Notes: a model not told the origin generated them from the letters alone. A stretch of DNA of 28,557 nt from JBECKR01 sp040235415 (GCA_040235415.1 JBECKR010000033.1:1-28557), one strand, 5' to 3'; shown: positions 7,486-15,982, numbered from the stretch's first letter. Made by a program: numbers and translations.

Positions 7486-8940
7486 TTACGCCCTGGTCTC
7501 CGCCGGCACGGCGGGAGCTTCGGCGAGGAGGCCGAATCTCAGGCTCAGCGCGCGGATGACCGCGAGCAGGATCAAGGTGCGGGCGAGACCGCTGAACTCC
7601 GCGGCGAACCCGCCGCCGAAGTGCGCGAGCTCGATGATCACCAGCATGAACACCGCCCGGCGCACCGGATCGAGGCTCGAGGTCTCGCCGTATAGACGGT
7701 AGAGCCAACGCACGCCGGCACCGAATATCGCGAGACCGACGACGATGCCGGCGAGCCCGAAGTTCCAGTACAGCTCTCCCGGTGTCGTCACCGCCACGCT
7801 CGTGACCTTGTCGAGCAACGGGTTCACGACGTAGAACCTCACGCCGAAGTCCCGTCCGATCGTCACGACCGGCTTGTCCGGCCAGACCGCCCGCGGAATC
7901 AACGCGACGATCGGCGCGAACAGGATCGACTCCCCCAGCAAGTACGGCTGCGAGCGTCCCGTCTCGCGAATCACCACCGCCACGGAGTTCACGAGCGCGA
8001 GTCGCTCCTGGAACGTCCGCACGCTGTGCTCGGCGTACGTCTGGGAATCCCACGCCGAGATCTCCTGGACCGTCCTCGAGAACCTCGCCCCGAACGCCGT
8101 GCGGGGATCGTAGCGCCGGAACGTGTTGTAGAAGGGAAAGATCACGAAGATGAGGACGAGCAGCAGCGCGACGAGCGACTTGATCGGGAGGCGCCGCCGG
8201 CCGTACCACACCGCCATCAGGGGAACCCCCACGATCGTCGCGAACAGGGACTTGTCGTCGAGGTGCGTCAGCAGCACGATCGCCGCGGCGGGGATCATGA
8301 AGACGCAGGCGAAGATCCTCTGCGTGCGGCTGGCGCGGCCCGAGAACACCATGAGCCAGGAGAGCGCCCAGGCGAACAGGAACAGCGGAGACAGCTGCGC
8401 CATCGTGGTGGTGACGAGGGAGAGCTTCGATCCGACGATCACGCTCTCGATGATCTGGGCCTGCGCGACGTACCCCATCGCGCCGATGCCCCCGATCGCG
8501 ACGAAGAAGCCGCTCCCGACCGGCACGGTCTCGAGCTTCCGAGGCGCGGTCCGACCGCGCCACGGGAGATAGTACCCGCCCAGGAAGCAGAGATAGCCGA
8601 GCGCGCAGTACACGGCCGCCCGCGGGACGTACGGCACGAGATGGACGTCGTACGCGATCTCGGGGTGCTGCACCGTCCAGAGCGCCCCCAGCCCGAACTC
8701 GACGAAGTACAGCAGCCCGATCACGTGCACGGGCTCGAAGTAGTCGAGCCGGCCGCGCATTCGGGCGGTCCACGCCGGGACGAACGCCGCGAGCCCGAGC
8801 ACCGCGATCGCCACGGGGACCCAAAGGTTGTCGACGAACCGGAGCCACAGCGACGAGAGCGCGACCGCGGCGGCCAGGGAGGCCGCCAGCAGCGGCTGGT
8901 AGGGGTTCCCGGAGGACCGGATCGTGGCTTCGCGCGTCAT
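7486..8940 (-). CDS. oligosaccharide repeat-unit polymerase, Wzy-like membrane protein
   Basis: ATG 8940 gives a 484-residue protein. The open frame extends to 9252, but that part overlaps the TPR gene. Many hydrophobic segments are visible (for example about 17-34, 40-56, 186-200, 254-270, 392-408 and 430-445), with a periplasmic-looking central region. The sequence YLLGESILFAPIVALIPR followed by AVWPDKP (about 333-357) matches the IPRxxWPxKP signature I associate with O-antigen polymerase-type proteins (PF14296-like). Such enzymes polymerise lipid-linked repeat units in the periplasm. It stands alone, with 62 bases before it and 109 after it. A possible promoter abuts its start codon. Wzy sequences diverge strongly, so the role is inferred from topology, signature and locus. 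It sits beside a second polymerase/ligase-type gene (10271-11803). Confidence 0.82.
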   Translation of the reverse strand: MTREATIRSSGNPYQPLLAASLAAAVALSSLWLRFVDNLWVPVAIAVLGLAAFVPAWTARMRGRLDYFEPVHVIGLLYFVEFGLGALWTVQHPEIAYDVHLVPYVPRAAVYCALGYLCFLGGYYLPWRGRTAPRKLETVPVGSGFFVAIGGIGAMGYVAQAQIIESVIVGSKLSLVTTTMAQLSPLFLFAWALSWLMVFSGRASRTQRIFACVFMIPAAAIVLLTHLDDKSLFATIVGVPLMAVWYGRRRLPIKSLVALLLVLIFVIFPFYNTFRRYDPRTAFGARFSRTVQEISAWDSQTYAEHSVRTFQERLALVNSVAVVIRETGRSQPYLLGESILFAPIVALIPRAVWPDKPVVTIGRDFGVRFYVVNPLLDKVTSVAVTTPGELYWNFGLAGIVVGLAIFGAGVRWLYRLYGETSSLDPVRRAVFMLVIIELAHFGGGFAAEFSGLARTLILLAVIRALSLRFGLLAEAPAVPAETRA

Positions 8941-8947
8941 CCCCCAA

Positions 8948-8976
8948 CCTATACCGAGCGTACGGGCCGCCGTCCA
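8948..8976 (-). promoter_or_regulatory. possible sigma70-type promoter abutting the wzy-like start
   Basis: On the minus strand TGGACG (8976-8971), a 17-base spacer and TATAGG (8953-8948) precede ATG 8940 by seven bases. Transcription would begin at or next to the start codon, giving a leaderless or nearly leaderless message. No Shine-Dalgarno sequence is seen before this ATG (TTGGGGG only). This is a motif match only. Confidence 0.35.
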
Positions 8977-9002
8977 GCGCCATCGAGCCGGGGCCGGGCC
9001 CC

Positions 9003-10274
9003 TCAGGACCCGTCGCCCTTCCTTCCGAGCTCGTCCCGCAATCGCGCGACCTCGTGCTCCTCGCCGCCGACGCGTTCGAGCTCGCGGAGCCGGCTCTCGG
9101 CGGACGCGAGGTCGCCCGTGCGGATATCGAGCTCGATCCACGCCACGATCGGCCGCGCGTCCAGTGGCGCGACGATGCGGGCCCAGCGCAGCGCCTCCTT
9201 GGCGCCCGCCAAGTTCCCGCGCCGCTCCTCGACGCGCGCCGCGGCGAGGCACAGGTCGACGCTCCCGGGGTCGGCGCGTCGGGCCTTCTGCAGGCTGGCG
9301 GCCGCGGAGTCGAGGCGCCCTCCGCGCTCCGCCGTCCTGGCCGCCTGGACGAGACCCGCGACCTCGAAGGTCGGATGGGACGAAGCCTCCAGGAACGCCC
9401 GCTCGGCCTCGTCGTCCGCTCCGCGGTCCGCGAGCACGAGGCCGAGCCAGAACCAGCTCTCCGCCCGCTGGAGCGGGGTGGCGGGATGCCGCAGCGACTC
9501 GCGCAAGTCGCGCTCCGCGAGGTCACGCTCGCCGAGCCGCTTCTCGAGCTTCCCGAGCGCCACGAGATGACGTCCGAGCGCCACGAACGGGGACTTCCCG
9601 AGCTGCGAGCGTGACGCTTCGGCGAACGCCCGCAGGACCTCCGGGTCGGCGTCGGGATCGTTCACGAAGGCGTAGAACTGCGGGGCCGGCATGACCGCCG
9701 CGGTGGCCCGGACCTCTCGCAGGGCCTCGTCGCGCAGACCGTAGTCCAGCAGGATTCGCACCAGACGGTCGCGGTGGGAGAACTCCTTCGGCTGCCTCGC
9801 GATCGCGTTGCGCAGGAGCCCGATCGCGACCCGTCCGGGCCGCCCGACGAACGCCCACGGCCCCGCGTCGAGACGCGACAGATCCGCGGCGCGCTCGCGC
9901 CGCTCGTGACGCTCGACGCGATCGTAGACCTCCGCGAGGCCGGTCTCGAACCACGGGCTCGCCGGACACTGCGTGAACCCCAGGAGGTTCTCGGTCGCGC
10001 CCGCCGCCAGGACGTCGCCGAGCCGCGAGGCCCGCTCGGAGGCTGCCGTCTGGTCCCAGATCCCGAGACGGACCTGCGCCCGGAGCCAGAGCGCCTCGCA
10101 GCGGTCCGATCCGAGGCTTCCGTGCTCGAGCAGCGGCAGCGCGGCGGCGTACGCCGCGTCGCCCGCGAGCTTCGCGCCCCGCGAGTACGCGATGCCTCCC
10201 GGCACGCCGGTCACGGCACGCACCACGAACACCGCCGCGATCGCCGCGGCGACCGCGAGCCGTGCCCGGCTCAC
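9003..10274 (-). CDS. membrane-anchored tetratricopeptide-repeat protein
   Basis: The GTG start at 10274 overlaps the previous stop by four bases (GTGA) and is preceded by GGAGG at good spacing. This gives 423 residues. A signal anchor (RLAVAAAIAAVFVVRAV, about 5-21) is followed by helical repeats over the rest. TPR-like units are clear in the second half, for example AESWFWLGLVLADRGADDEA, then AARTAERGGRLDSAAASLQK, then CLAAARVEERRGNLAGAKEA, then AWIELDIRTGDLASAESRLR. The bulk should be periplasmic. Translational coupling to the Wzy_C ligase/polymerase gene suggests the two act together. In many bacteria Wzy_C proteins carry a TPR tail in the same polypeptide, and here it would be a separate subunit. 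A scaffold or chain-handling role is inference. Confidence 0.8.
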   Translation of the reverse strand: MSRARLAVAAAIAAVFVVRAVTGVPGGIAYSRGAKLAGDAAYAAALPLLEHGSLGSDRCEALWLRAQVRLGIWDQTAASERASRLGDVLAAGATENLLGFTQCPASPWFETGLAEVYDRVERHERRERAADLSRLDAGPWAFVGRPGRVAIGLLRNAIARQPKEFSHRDRLVRILLDYGLRDEALREVRATAAVMPAPQFYAFVNDPDADPEVLRAFAEASRSQLGKSPFVALGRHLVALGKLEKRLGERDLAERDLRESLRHPATPLQRAESWFWLGLVLADRGADDEAERAFLEASSHPTFEVAGLVQAARTAERGGRLDSAAASLQKARRADPGSVDLCLAAARVEERRGNLAGAKEALRWARIVAPLDARPIVAWIELDIRTGDLASAESRLRELERVGGEEHEVARLRDELGRKGDGS

Positions 10275-11803
10275 CGGACTTCCTCCGAAACGCCGGCCCG
10301 GGCGCGTTCCCCCGCGGCGGTCGCGAGGGCCGCGAGCGTCACGAACAGCAGGGCGTTGGCGGGGATCTGGTGGTTGAAATCGACCGTCGCGTGGAGAAAC
10401 AGCGATAGGACCCCCAGGACGAGGCCGAAGCGCTCCAGCGAGTCCGGCCGTGTTTCCGAGATCGACGCCGTCGCCCGTCTCCAGAAGCCCCAGGCGAGCC
10501 AGGCGATGAGCCCGGCGGTGACCGCGCCGCCCTCGATCACGACCTGGACGTAGTCGTTGTGCAGCTGCAGCCACCTGCCGAAGTCGCCGGCGCGGAGATA
10601 GGCGGGAAACGCCTCGGCGAACGATCCGAAACCGGATCCGGTCAGGATGAAGTCCTTGGCCATCGGCAGGCCGGCCTCGAGCACGACGAGCCGCGCGTTG
10701 TCGCCGGCGGACTCGTCGGACAGCGTCGCGAGCTCCCGGAACCGCTCGGCCAGCAACGTGTCCGAAAGCGCCCAGACCGAGACCGCAGCGAGCGCCGCGA
10801 TGCCGAGCGCCGCGAGCACGCGGCGGCGCCCTCCGCGCACGCCGAGCACGACGACCGCGCTCACGGACGCGAACAGGAGCAGAACCGTGGCCTTGCTCGC
10901 GGCGGCGACCGCGGCGCCGGCGCAGAGCACCGCGACCGACGCGACCAAGAGCGCGACGTGCGTTCGGGGCGTGAGACCCCGCTCCCTCGCGATCCGGGTC
11001 CACGCGAACGCGACCATCCACGGAACCGCCATCTCCATGACCGAGGCGAAGTGCACGAAGTTGACGTAGGGACCGAACGGCCGCGCGAGATTCGTCACGC
11101 TCCGGATCCAGTAGATTCGTCCGTTCCACGTCGCGGACTGGACCAGCGCGAACACGGCGAGCAACCCGAACAGCGCGAACAGGACGGCGCGGTAGGCTGC
11201 CCAACGACGCGGATCGAGCGTACGGCGGCGCACCGTCACGAACCCGGCGAGGAGCGCGAGGTACCAGAACAGCCGCTCGACGGTGGCGGCCCTGTCGAGC
11301 GAGATCGGCCGCCAGCGCGACCAGTTCCCGCGCACCTCGGGGGCGAATCCGGGCGCGCCCGCGGCGTCCGCGGGAGGCGCCGGCGTCGCCGGCACGCGCG
11401 CGAGCGCGAGATCCTCGACCGCCGTCGTCACGCGGGCGGGGGCCGTCCCCGGATAGCCGGGGAGCGCGTTCGCGTAGACGTCCGCGCCGCGGTGGTCGAT
11501 GGCCCGCAGCGCAGCCGGGGGGAGCGGAATCAACTGGCAGCCGGCCCACGCGGCGAGCAGGAACGCGGGCAGCAGCCAGCGCCGGTGGCCGGCCGGCCCG
11601 AGGACCTCCGACCCGTAGCGCACGACCGCTGCCGCGGCCGCGAGTCCGAGCAGACCCGCCGCCATCCGGAACGCCCACAGCTCGACGCCGCCGAACATCC
11701 ACGGGAGCATCACGACCGCCGCCAGAGCGAGCCCGTCCTCGACGCCGATAGGCGCCGCCGCCTTCGCTTCCGCTTCGCTCAGGCCGGGCTCCACCGCGTT
11801 CAC
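10271..11803 (-). CDS. Wzy_C-family O-antigen polymerase/ligase (WaaL-like fold)
   Basis: The GTG start at 11803 overlaps the flippase stop by four bases and gives 510 residues. The protein is polytopic, with a long hydrophilic periplasmic insert at about 110-175 rich in Ala, Pro and Gly. The C-terminal half carries PF04932-type features: GSGFGSFAEAFP, and HNDYVQVVIEGG with H415, N416 and D417 in the usual position of the HN(D)xxL/V...G motif. It also has the preceding arginine-rich segment NARLVVLEAG. Members either polymerise repeat units (Wzy) or transfer finished glycans from undecaprenyl pyrophosphate to an acceptor (WaaL/PilO). The sequence alone does not decide which. The window also holds another polymerase-like gene at 7486, so a division of labour is possible. 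Confidence 0.85.
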   Translation of the reverse strand: MNAVEPGLSEAEAKAAAPIGVEDGLALAAVVMLPWMFGGVELWAFRMAAGLLGLAAAAAVVRYGSEVLGPAGHRRWLLPAFLLAAWAGCQLIPLPPAALRAIDHRGADVYANALPGYPGTAPARVTTAVEDLALARVPATPAPPADAAGAPGFAPEVRGNWSRWRPISLDRAATVERLFWYLALLAGFVTVRRRTLDPRRWAAYRAVLFALFGLLAVFALVQSATWNGRIYWIRSVTNLARPFGPYVNFVHFASVMEMAVPWMVAFAWTRIARERGLTPRTHVALLVASVAVLCAGAAVAAASKATVLLLFASVSAVVVLGVRGGRRRVLAALGIAALAAVSVWALSDTLLAERFRELATLSDESAGDNARLVVLEAGLPMAKDFILTGSGFGSFAEAFPAYLRAGDFGRWLQLHNDYVQVVIEGGAVTAGLIAWLAWGFWRRATASISETRPDSLERFGLVLGVLSLFLHATVDFNHQIPANALLFVTLAALATAAGERARAGVSEEVR

Positions 11804-13134
11804 CTCCGCACGCCCACGAGCCGCCGCAGATCCTCGACGCGCGGAACGCCGACATGCGTCCACAGCCCGGTGAACCGGCGCGTGGCGAGCCACATCGCGA
11901 CATTGTGCGTCGCCAGGCCGGTCGCGGCCGCGACCGCCACGCCGCGGGGCCCGAACGGCTTGACGGCCGCGAGCGCGAGGCCGAGCGTCAAGAGCCCGCT
12001 CGCGATCGCGATCGTCATGACCGTGGTTTGGTGTCCGGTCATCGTCATCGTTACGCCGCAGGAGCCGGTCAGCACGTTCACGAGGTAGCCCACGCTCAGC
12101 GCCGCCAGCACGGGCGCCGCCGAGCGGTAGAAATCCGCGTAGACGAACCCCAGGATCGGTCCCCCGGCCGCGATGAACAGCGCCAGAACGCCGGCGGCGG
12201 GGACGCCGCACGCCGTCGCTGCGGCGCGCAGGAGCCGCTGGAGGTCGTGACGTCTTCCGCCGGCGTACATCTCCGCGACGAACGGCGGGACGATCAAGTT
12301 CACGATCGCGAGCGGCATCGCGACGAGGGCGACGAGTCGCTGCGCCGCGCCGTACAGGGCGACCTCTTGCGCCGGACGGTAGGCGCCCAGGACCCACAGG
12401 TCGGCCTGCGTGACACAGAACGCGATCGCGTTCACGACCAGGAGGGGAAGCGTCTGCCGCAGGACGTTGCCGGCTCCCAAGCCTCGCGCGGGGCCGAGCG
12501 CCGCGACGCGGCGCGCGAGGGCGAGGCCGCCGAGCGCGGCGGCGGTCAGGAACGCCGCCGCGTTCGCCCACAGGACCACCTCGAAGGTGGAACGTCCCGA
12601 CGTCGCGCGGAGCGCGCCGAGGACCGCGAGGAACACGACGCCCGAGAGCACCCCCGAGAACAGCGTCGCCGACCGCAGGTCGTGGAACCCGCGGAACGAC
12701 TCGGCCACGAGGTTCCGGAAGGCGTACGCGACCACGAACACGGCGATCGGGATCGTGGCTCCCGCGAGCGCGGGAGACTCGAACCACCTCCGAGCGATCC
12801 AGGCGTTGCCGCCGGCGGCGAGCGCGAGCCCGACCGCGGCGCAACCGAGCGCGGCGAGGACGAACGAGGCGCGAACCGCCGCCGCGGCGCGCCACGGCCG
12901 GTCCCCGGATTCCGCGACGAGCCGCACGACGGTCTGGTGCAGCCCGAGGAGCGCGATCGTCCCGGCGACGTTCACGACGGTGAACGCGAGGAAGTACGCT
13001 CCCAGATCCGCCGGGGAGAGGACCGACGCGAGCAAGACGTTCGTGAACAGGACGACGGCGGCCGAGAGGAGCCTCCCACCGAGCACCCAGGCGCCTCCGC
13101 GTACGAGCCGGCTTGTGATGGAGGGAGGATGCAC
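11800..13134 (-). CDS. Wzx-type oligosaccharide flippase
   Basis: This 444-residue protein consists mostly of hydrophobic helices (about 12-14 segments), with the opening LVRGGAWVLGGRLLSAAVVLFTNVLLASVLSPADLGAYF that marks the polysaccharide biosynthesis branch of the MOP superfamily. RNLVAESFRGFHDLRSATLFSGV in the middle is likewise typical. It would flip undecaprenyl-pyrophosphate-linked repeat units to the periplasmic face. The start is GTG 13134, with AGGA a few bases ahead. It is the first gene of a three-gene unit (flippase, Wzy_C protein, TPR protein) with four-base overlaps at both junctions. A good promoter lies upstream (13170-13198). Confidence 0.92.
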   Translation of the reverse strand: MHPPSITSRLVRGGAWVLGGRLLSAAVVLFTNVLLASVLSPADLGAYFLAFTVVNVAGTIALLGLHQTVVRLVAESGDRPWRAAAAVRASFVLAALGCAAVGLALAAGGNAWIARRWFESPALAGATIPIAVFVVAYAFRNLVAESFRGFHDLRSATLFSGVLSGVVFLAVLGALRATSGRSTFEVVLWANAAAFLTAAALGGLALARRVAALGPARGLGAGNVLRQTLPLLVVNAIAFCVTQADLWVLGAYRPAQEVALYGAAQRLVALVAMPLAIVNLIVPPFVAEMYAGGRRHDLQRLLRAAATACGVPAAGVLALFIAAGGPILGFVYADFYRSAAPVLAALSVGYLVNVLTGSCGVTMTMTGHQTTVMTIAIASGLLTLGLALAAVKPFGPRGVAVAAATGLATHNVAMWLATRRFTGLWTHVGVPRVEDLRRLVGVRR

Positions 13135-13169
13135 GCTCTTCCTGCCCGGTGGCCCGAGAGAGAAAGGGG

Positions 13170-13198
13170 AAGCTACGCCGTCGCTCCGGCGGTGTCAA
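13170..13198 (-). promoter_or_regulatory. sigma70-type promoter for the flippase unit
   Basis: The minus strand has TTGACA (13198-13193, a perfect -35), a 17-base spacer and TAGCTT (13175-13170). Transcription would start near 13163, giving a leader of about 29 bases to GTG 13134. It is the best promoter match in the window. Confidence 0.6.
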
Positions 13199-13208
13199 CG
13201 AGGTTCCC

Positions 13209-13238
13209 TTGGTCGGACGCCGCGGTTCGCCGTAGACT
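13209..13238 (+). promoter_or_regulatory. possible promoter for the acyltransferase gene
   Basis: TTGGTC (13209-13214), an 18-base spacer and TAGACT (13233-13238) precede ATG 13273, with a predicted leader of about 28 bases. It is back-to-back with the flippase promoter, only ten bases separating the two -35 boxes. Confidence 0.4.
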
Positions 13239-13272
13239 GGGCGACCTCGCGTCCGTTGTCGGGGAGGTGTCG

Positions 13273-13956
13273 ATGCCGGGGCCCGCGGCGTTGGCTCGCG
13301 CTTTCGGAGACCTGCTCCGTGCGGTCGTGGTCTATCTCCCCGGCGTCCCCGGAAGGAAGCTCCGCTACCTGTACTACCGGCGCCGGCTGCGTTCCTGCGG
13401 CCGCCGGGTGCGGTTCGACGAGGGCGTCTTCATCGACGCTCCGGAGTTCGTGACGATCGGAGACAACGTCTGGATCGATCGCAACGTCATCCTGATCGCC
13501 GGGCCGTTCGCGCGATCCGGGGAAGCCGTGACCCGCGTCGAGAACCCGGCGTTCTCCCACGAGCCCGGCGAGCTCGTCATCGGAGACAACGTCCACATCG
13601 CCCCGATGTGCCTCGTCCAGGCCCACGGCGGCGTCTCGATCGGGAGCAACCTCGCCGTATCCGCGGGCGCGAAGATCTACAGCGCTTCGAACGTCCCCGC
13701 GAGGCCCTCGGATCCCGGGCGGCACGTGGATTTCACCAGCATGAACGAGCACGGCGCGTACCTCGTCGGCCCCGTCGTGCTCGACGACAACGTCGGCGTC
13801 GGTCTCAACGCCACGATCCTGCCGGGCGTGGCGATCGGCCGGGACTCGTTCGTGGGCGTGGGCGCGCTCGTGACCTCGTCGTTCGGTCCGAACTCCTACG
13901 TCGTCGGCCAGCCCGCGCGCCGCGTCCGGAGCCGCTTCCCGACCGGCGATTCGTGA
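13273..13956 (+). CDS. hexapeptide-repeat acyltransferase, probable sugar O-acetyltransferase
   Basis: ATG 13273 (227 residues) is chosen because GGGGAGG lies five bases ahead of it; an in-frame GTG two codons upstream lacks that spacing. The N-terminal ~40 residues are basic and partly hydrophobic, then a left-handed beta-helix follows. Hexapeptide turns are visible at VTIGDNVWIDRNVIL (about 60-74), LVIGDNVHIAPMCLV (101-115), VSIGSNLAVSAGAKI (121-135) and VVLDDNVGVGLNATILPGVAIG (168-189). H118 before the SIG turn is a candidate catalytic base. The ending YVVGQPARRVRSRF is the usual WbbJ/maltose-acetyltransferase-type tail. It probably acetylates a sugar of the repeat unit. It is the only plus-strand gene inside the cluster and ends eight bases from the convergent sulfotransferase stop. 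Confidence 0.9.
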   Translation: MPGPAALARAFGDLLRAVVVYLPGVPGRKLRYLYYRRRLRSCGRRVRFDEGVFIDAPEFVTIGDNVWIDRNVILIAGPFARSGEAVTRVENPAFSHEPGELVIGDNVHIAPMCLVQAHGGVSIGSNLAVSAGAKIYSASNVPARPSDPGRHVDFTSMNEHGAYLVGPVVLDDNVGVGLNATILPGVAIGRDSFVGVGALVTSSFGPNSYVVGQPARRVRSRFPTGDS

Positions 13957-13964
13957 GGGCGGGC

Positions 13965-14846
13965 TCAGCCGCCGGTCGACATCCCTGCGGCGTCGATGCC
14001 GAGGCGGCGTCCGAGCTCGGCCCATCTCGGGCTCGCCGGCCGGAACGCTCCCCTCGCGGGATGGACTCGGGAGCAGTCGATCGCGGGCGCCTCGAGTCCC
14101 GCCGTGCGGTAGATCCGGTCGACGACGGCGGCGGGAGCGCGGCAGAACTCCCCGAGTTCGACGGAGAGGAAACGGTCCCCGAACAGCCGCGGTCCGTCCG
14201 CCTCGATGCGCTCGAAGTTGACCCGCCAGTACGCCAGCACCTTGCCGACGGCGGGCATCGCCAGGACCTCGTCCGGATCGAGGCCGATCTCGCGGAGCCG
14301 ACCGGCGAACAGTCCGTCGCGCGACGCGCCGACGATCCGCTCGACGCCCCAGTTGTCGTACCGCGTCGTCCGGGTCCAGAAGTCCCACCGGCGGACGCGG
14401 CGCCGCAGTCGTCCCCGCAGCCCGGGTGCATTCGGAAGCATGTGCGACGTCGCCATGCAGGGCGCCGCGCGGAAGAGGTGCACGACGACCGCGTCCGGCG
14501 CGATCTCGTGGAGCGCTTCGAGCTTGAAATGGCATCGCGTGATGTCCATCGACACGTGCTCGCCCGTCGCCAGCAGGTGCCGGAGCCACGCGCGCTGGCG
14601 GTCGCTCAGCGTGCTCTGGAGCTCCTCCTCCGGCGCGATCGGCGCGAGCCTCGCCCAGAAATCCCCCGGGTCCCGACGGAACAACGTCCGGTACTCGTCG
14701 GCCGTGCCCCAGATGTCGTCGTCGGGGAGCCGGTACAGCACCGGGTTGAACGGCTCGTTGTACGACACCAACCGGCGATCCTGTCGGAACGTGCGCCAGA
14801 ACACGGTCGTGCCGGACCGGCGCATGCCCAGGACGAGCAGCCTCAC
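13965..14846 (-). CDS. PAPS-dependent sulfotransferase family protein
   Basis: GTG 14846 overlaps the GT4 stop by four bases and has GGAGGG five bases ahead; the product is 293 residues. The N-terminus is a 5'-phosphosulfate-binding loop, LVLGMRRSGTTVFWRTF (G7 to T14). The 3'-phosphate-binding element is VVVHLFRAAPCMATS, with R126 and S134 eight residues apart, the spacing usual in this fold. These two motifs identify a sulfotransferase-type fold using 3'-phosphoadenylyl sulfate. The acceptor is not readable. Coupling to a glycosyltransferase inside an exopolysaccharide locus makes a sugar hydroxyl or amine of the repeat unit the best guess, so the polymer may be sulfated. No PAPS-synthesis genes are in the window. 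Confidence 0.85.
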   Translation of the reverse strand: MRLLVLGMRRSGTTVFWRTFRQDRRLVSYNEPFNPVLYRLPDDDIWGTADEYRTLFRRDPGDFWARLAPIAPEEELQSTLSDRQRAWLRHLLATGEHVSMDITRCHFKLEALHEIAPDAVVVHLFRAAPCMATSHMLPNAPGLRGRLRRRVRRWDFWTRTTRYDNWGVERIVGASRDGLFAGRLREIGLDPDEVLAMPAVGKVLAYWRVNFERIEADGPRLFGDRFLSVELGEFCRAPAAVVDRIYRTAGLEAPAIDCSRVHPARGAFRPASPRWAELGRRLGIDAAGMSTGG

Positions 14847-15982
14847 CTCGCGCCCTCCACGACGCCGGCGGGCACGACCGCCGCCGTCGTCGCGACGGCG
14901 AACGCGCCGAACCCGAACGCGCTCCTGACCCGCTCGAGCGCCGCCTTCCGCTCCCCCGCGAGAAACCCGGGATCGGCGGCCAGCTTCTCGAGATACGCGA
15001 CCTGGCCGTCGAGGTCCTCGGGGTCTCCGCACAGCCCCCCGCCGTCCCCGAGGATCTCCCGACTGCCGTCGCGGTCTCCCAGGACCGCCGGGACGCCACA
15101 GGCCATGGCCTCGATCGGCGTCAGAGGAAGCCCTTCGCCCATGCCGGTTCCGACTTCGCTCGCGAGATAGAACGCGTCGGCCGAACGGTACACGTCGACG
15201 AGGTCGTCCTCGTGGATCGGACCGCTGAATCGCGTCCTCGTCGCGACCCCCAGCGTCCCCGCCAGAGTCCGGAGGTGCTCGTGGTCGTCGCCGCCGCCCG
15301 CGAACACCGCCTCGAATCGCTCGGGCGGCAGCTTCGCGAGGACCCGGAGCAGCCGCTCCGTCCCCTTGTAGCGCGTCCTGGACAAGATCCGGCCCAAGAA
15401 CAGGATCCTGAACCGCCCGCGGCGCTCGACGCCGTAGCGTCGGAGCACGGCCTCCTCGGAGGCTCCCGGAGCGAAGCGGTCGAGGTCGACGCAGTCGCGC
15501 ACGACGACCGGAGCGCGCCCGACCATGTCGTGCTCCACGAGGTAGTTCGCCGCGTGCGCGGAGTCCGAGATCACGACGTCCGCGGAGCGGAGCGCGGCGA
15601 GACGCCGCGGCGTGAGGCCCGACCACAGCTCGTGACCGTAGGCGTTCTGCACGCGGCGCGCCCCCGCGAAGCGCGTGAGGGCGTGCGAGAGCGGACCGAG
15701 ATTGACGTGCGCCGAGAGCACGACCGACGGCCGGAAGCGGAGGACGGCGCGCGCCGAGGCGAGGGCGAAGCTCGCGCGCGAAGCCAGCGACACCCTTGTC
15801 CGGCCGGACCACTCGACCTCGAACGGTGACTCCAGATCCTCGGCGCGCGGCCCCGCGAGGCTCATCACGTGGACCGCGGGCTTGCCGAGCGACTCCCGGA
15901 GCGCCCGGATCTGGTAGCGGCCGTAGCGCGCGATCCCGCCCTTGTCGAATACGCCCGGCGTGAGCACGAGAATCCTCGACAT
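14843..15982 (-). CDS. GT4-family glycosyltransferase (GT-B fold)
   Basis: This 379-residue cytoplasmic enzyme has an N-terminal Rossmann domain starting MSRILVLTPGVFDKGGIARY, including the Gly-rich acceptor loop GGIARY of family 4 enzymes. The C-terminal donor domain begins near 191 (FRILFLGRILSRTRYKGTERLL) and ends in the E-x7-E element with E283 and E291 (GEGLPLTPIEAMACGVPAV). It should be a retaining enzyme using an NDP-sugar to extend the lipid-linked repeat unit; donor and linkage cannot be told. It is the only ordinary glycosyltransferase in the window. It lies 22 bases after the aminotransferase and overlaps the sulfotransferase by four bases. Confidence 0.92.
   Translation of the reverse strand: MSRILVLTPGVFDKGGIARYGRYQIRALRESLGKPAVHVMSLAGPRAEDLESPFEVEWSGRTRVSLASRASFALASARAVLRFRPSVVLSAHVNLGPLSHALTRFAGARRVQNAYGHELWSGLTPRRLAALRSADVVISDSAHAANYLVEHDMVGRAPVVVRDCVDLDRFAPGASEEAVLRRYGVERRGRFRILFLGRILSRTRYKGTERLLRVLAKLPPERFEAVFAGGGDDHEHLRTLAGTLGVATRTRFSGPIHEDDLVDVYRSADAFYLASEVGTGMGEGLPLTPIEAMACGVPAVLGDRDGSREILGDGGGLCGDPEDLDGQVAYLEKLAADPGFLAGERKAALERVRSAFGFGAFAVATTAAVVPAGVVEGAR

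Noticed and set aside
10271..13198. 975-codon frame covering both the flippase and Wzy_C regions
   Set aside because: The portion upstream of 11803 is a shadow of the flippase. The GTGA overlap marks the true start.
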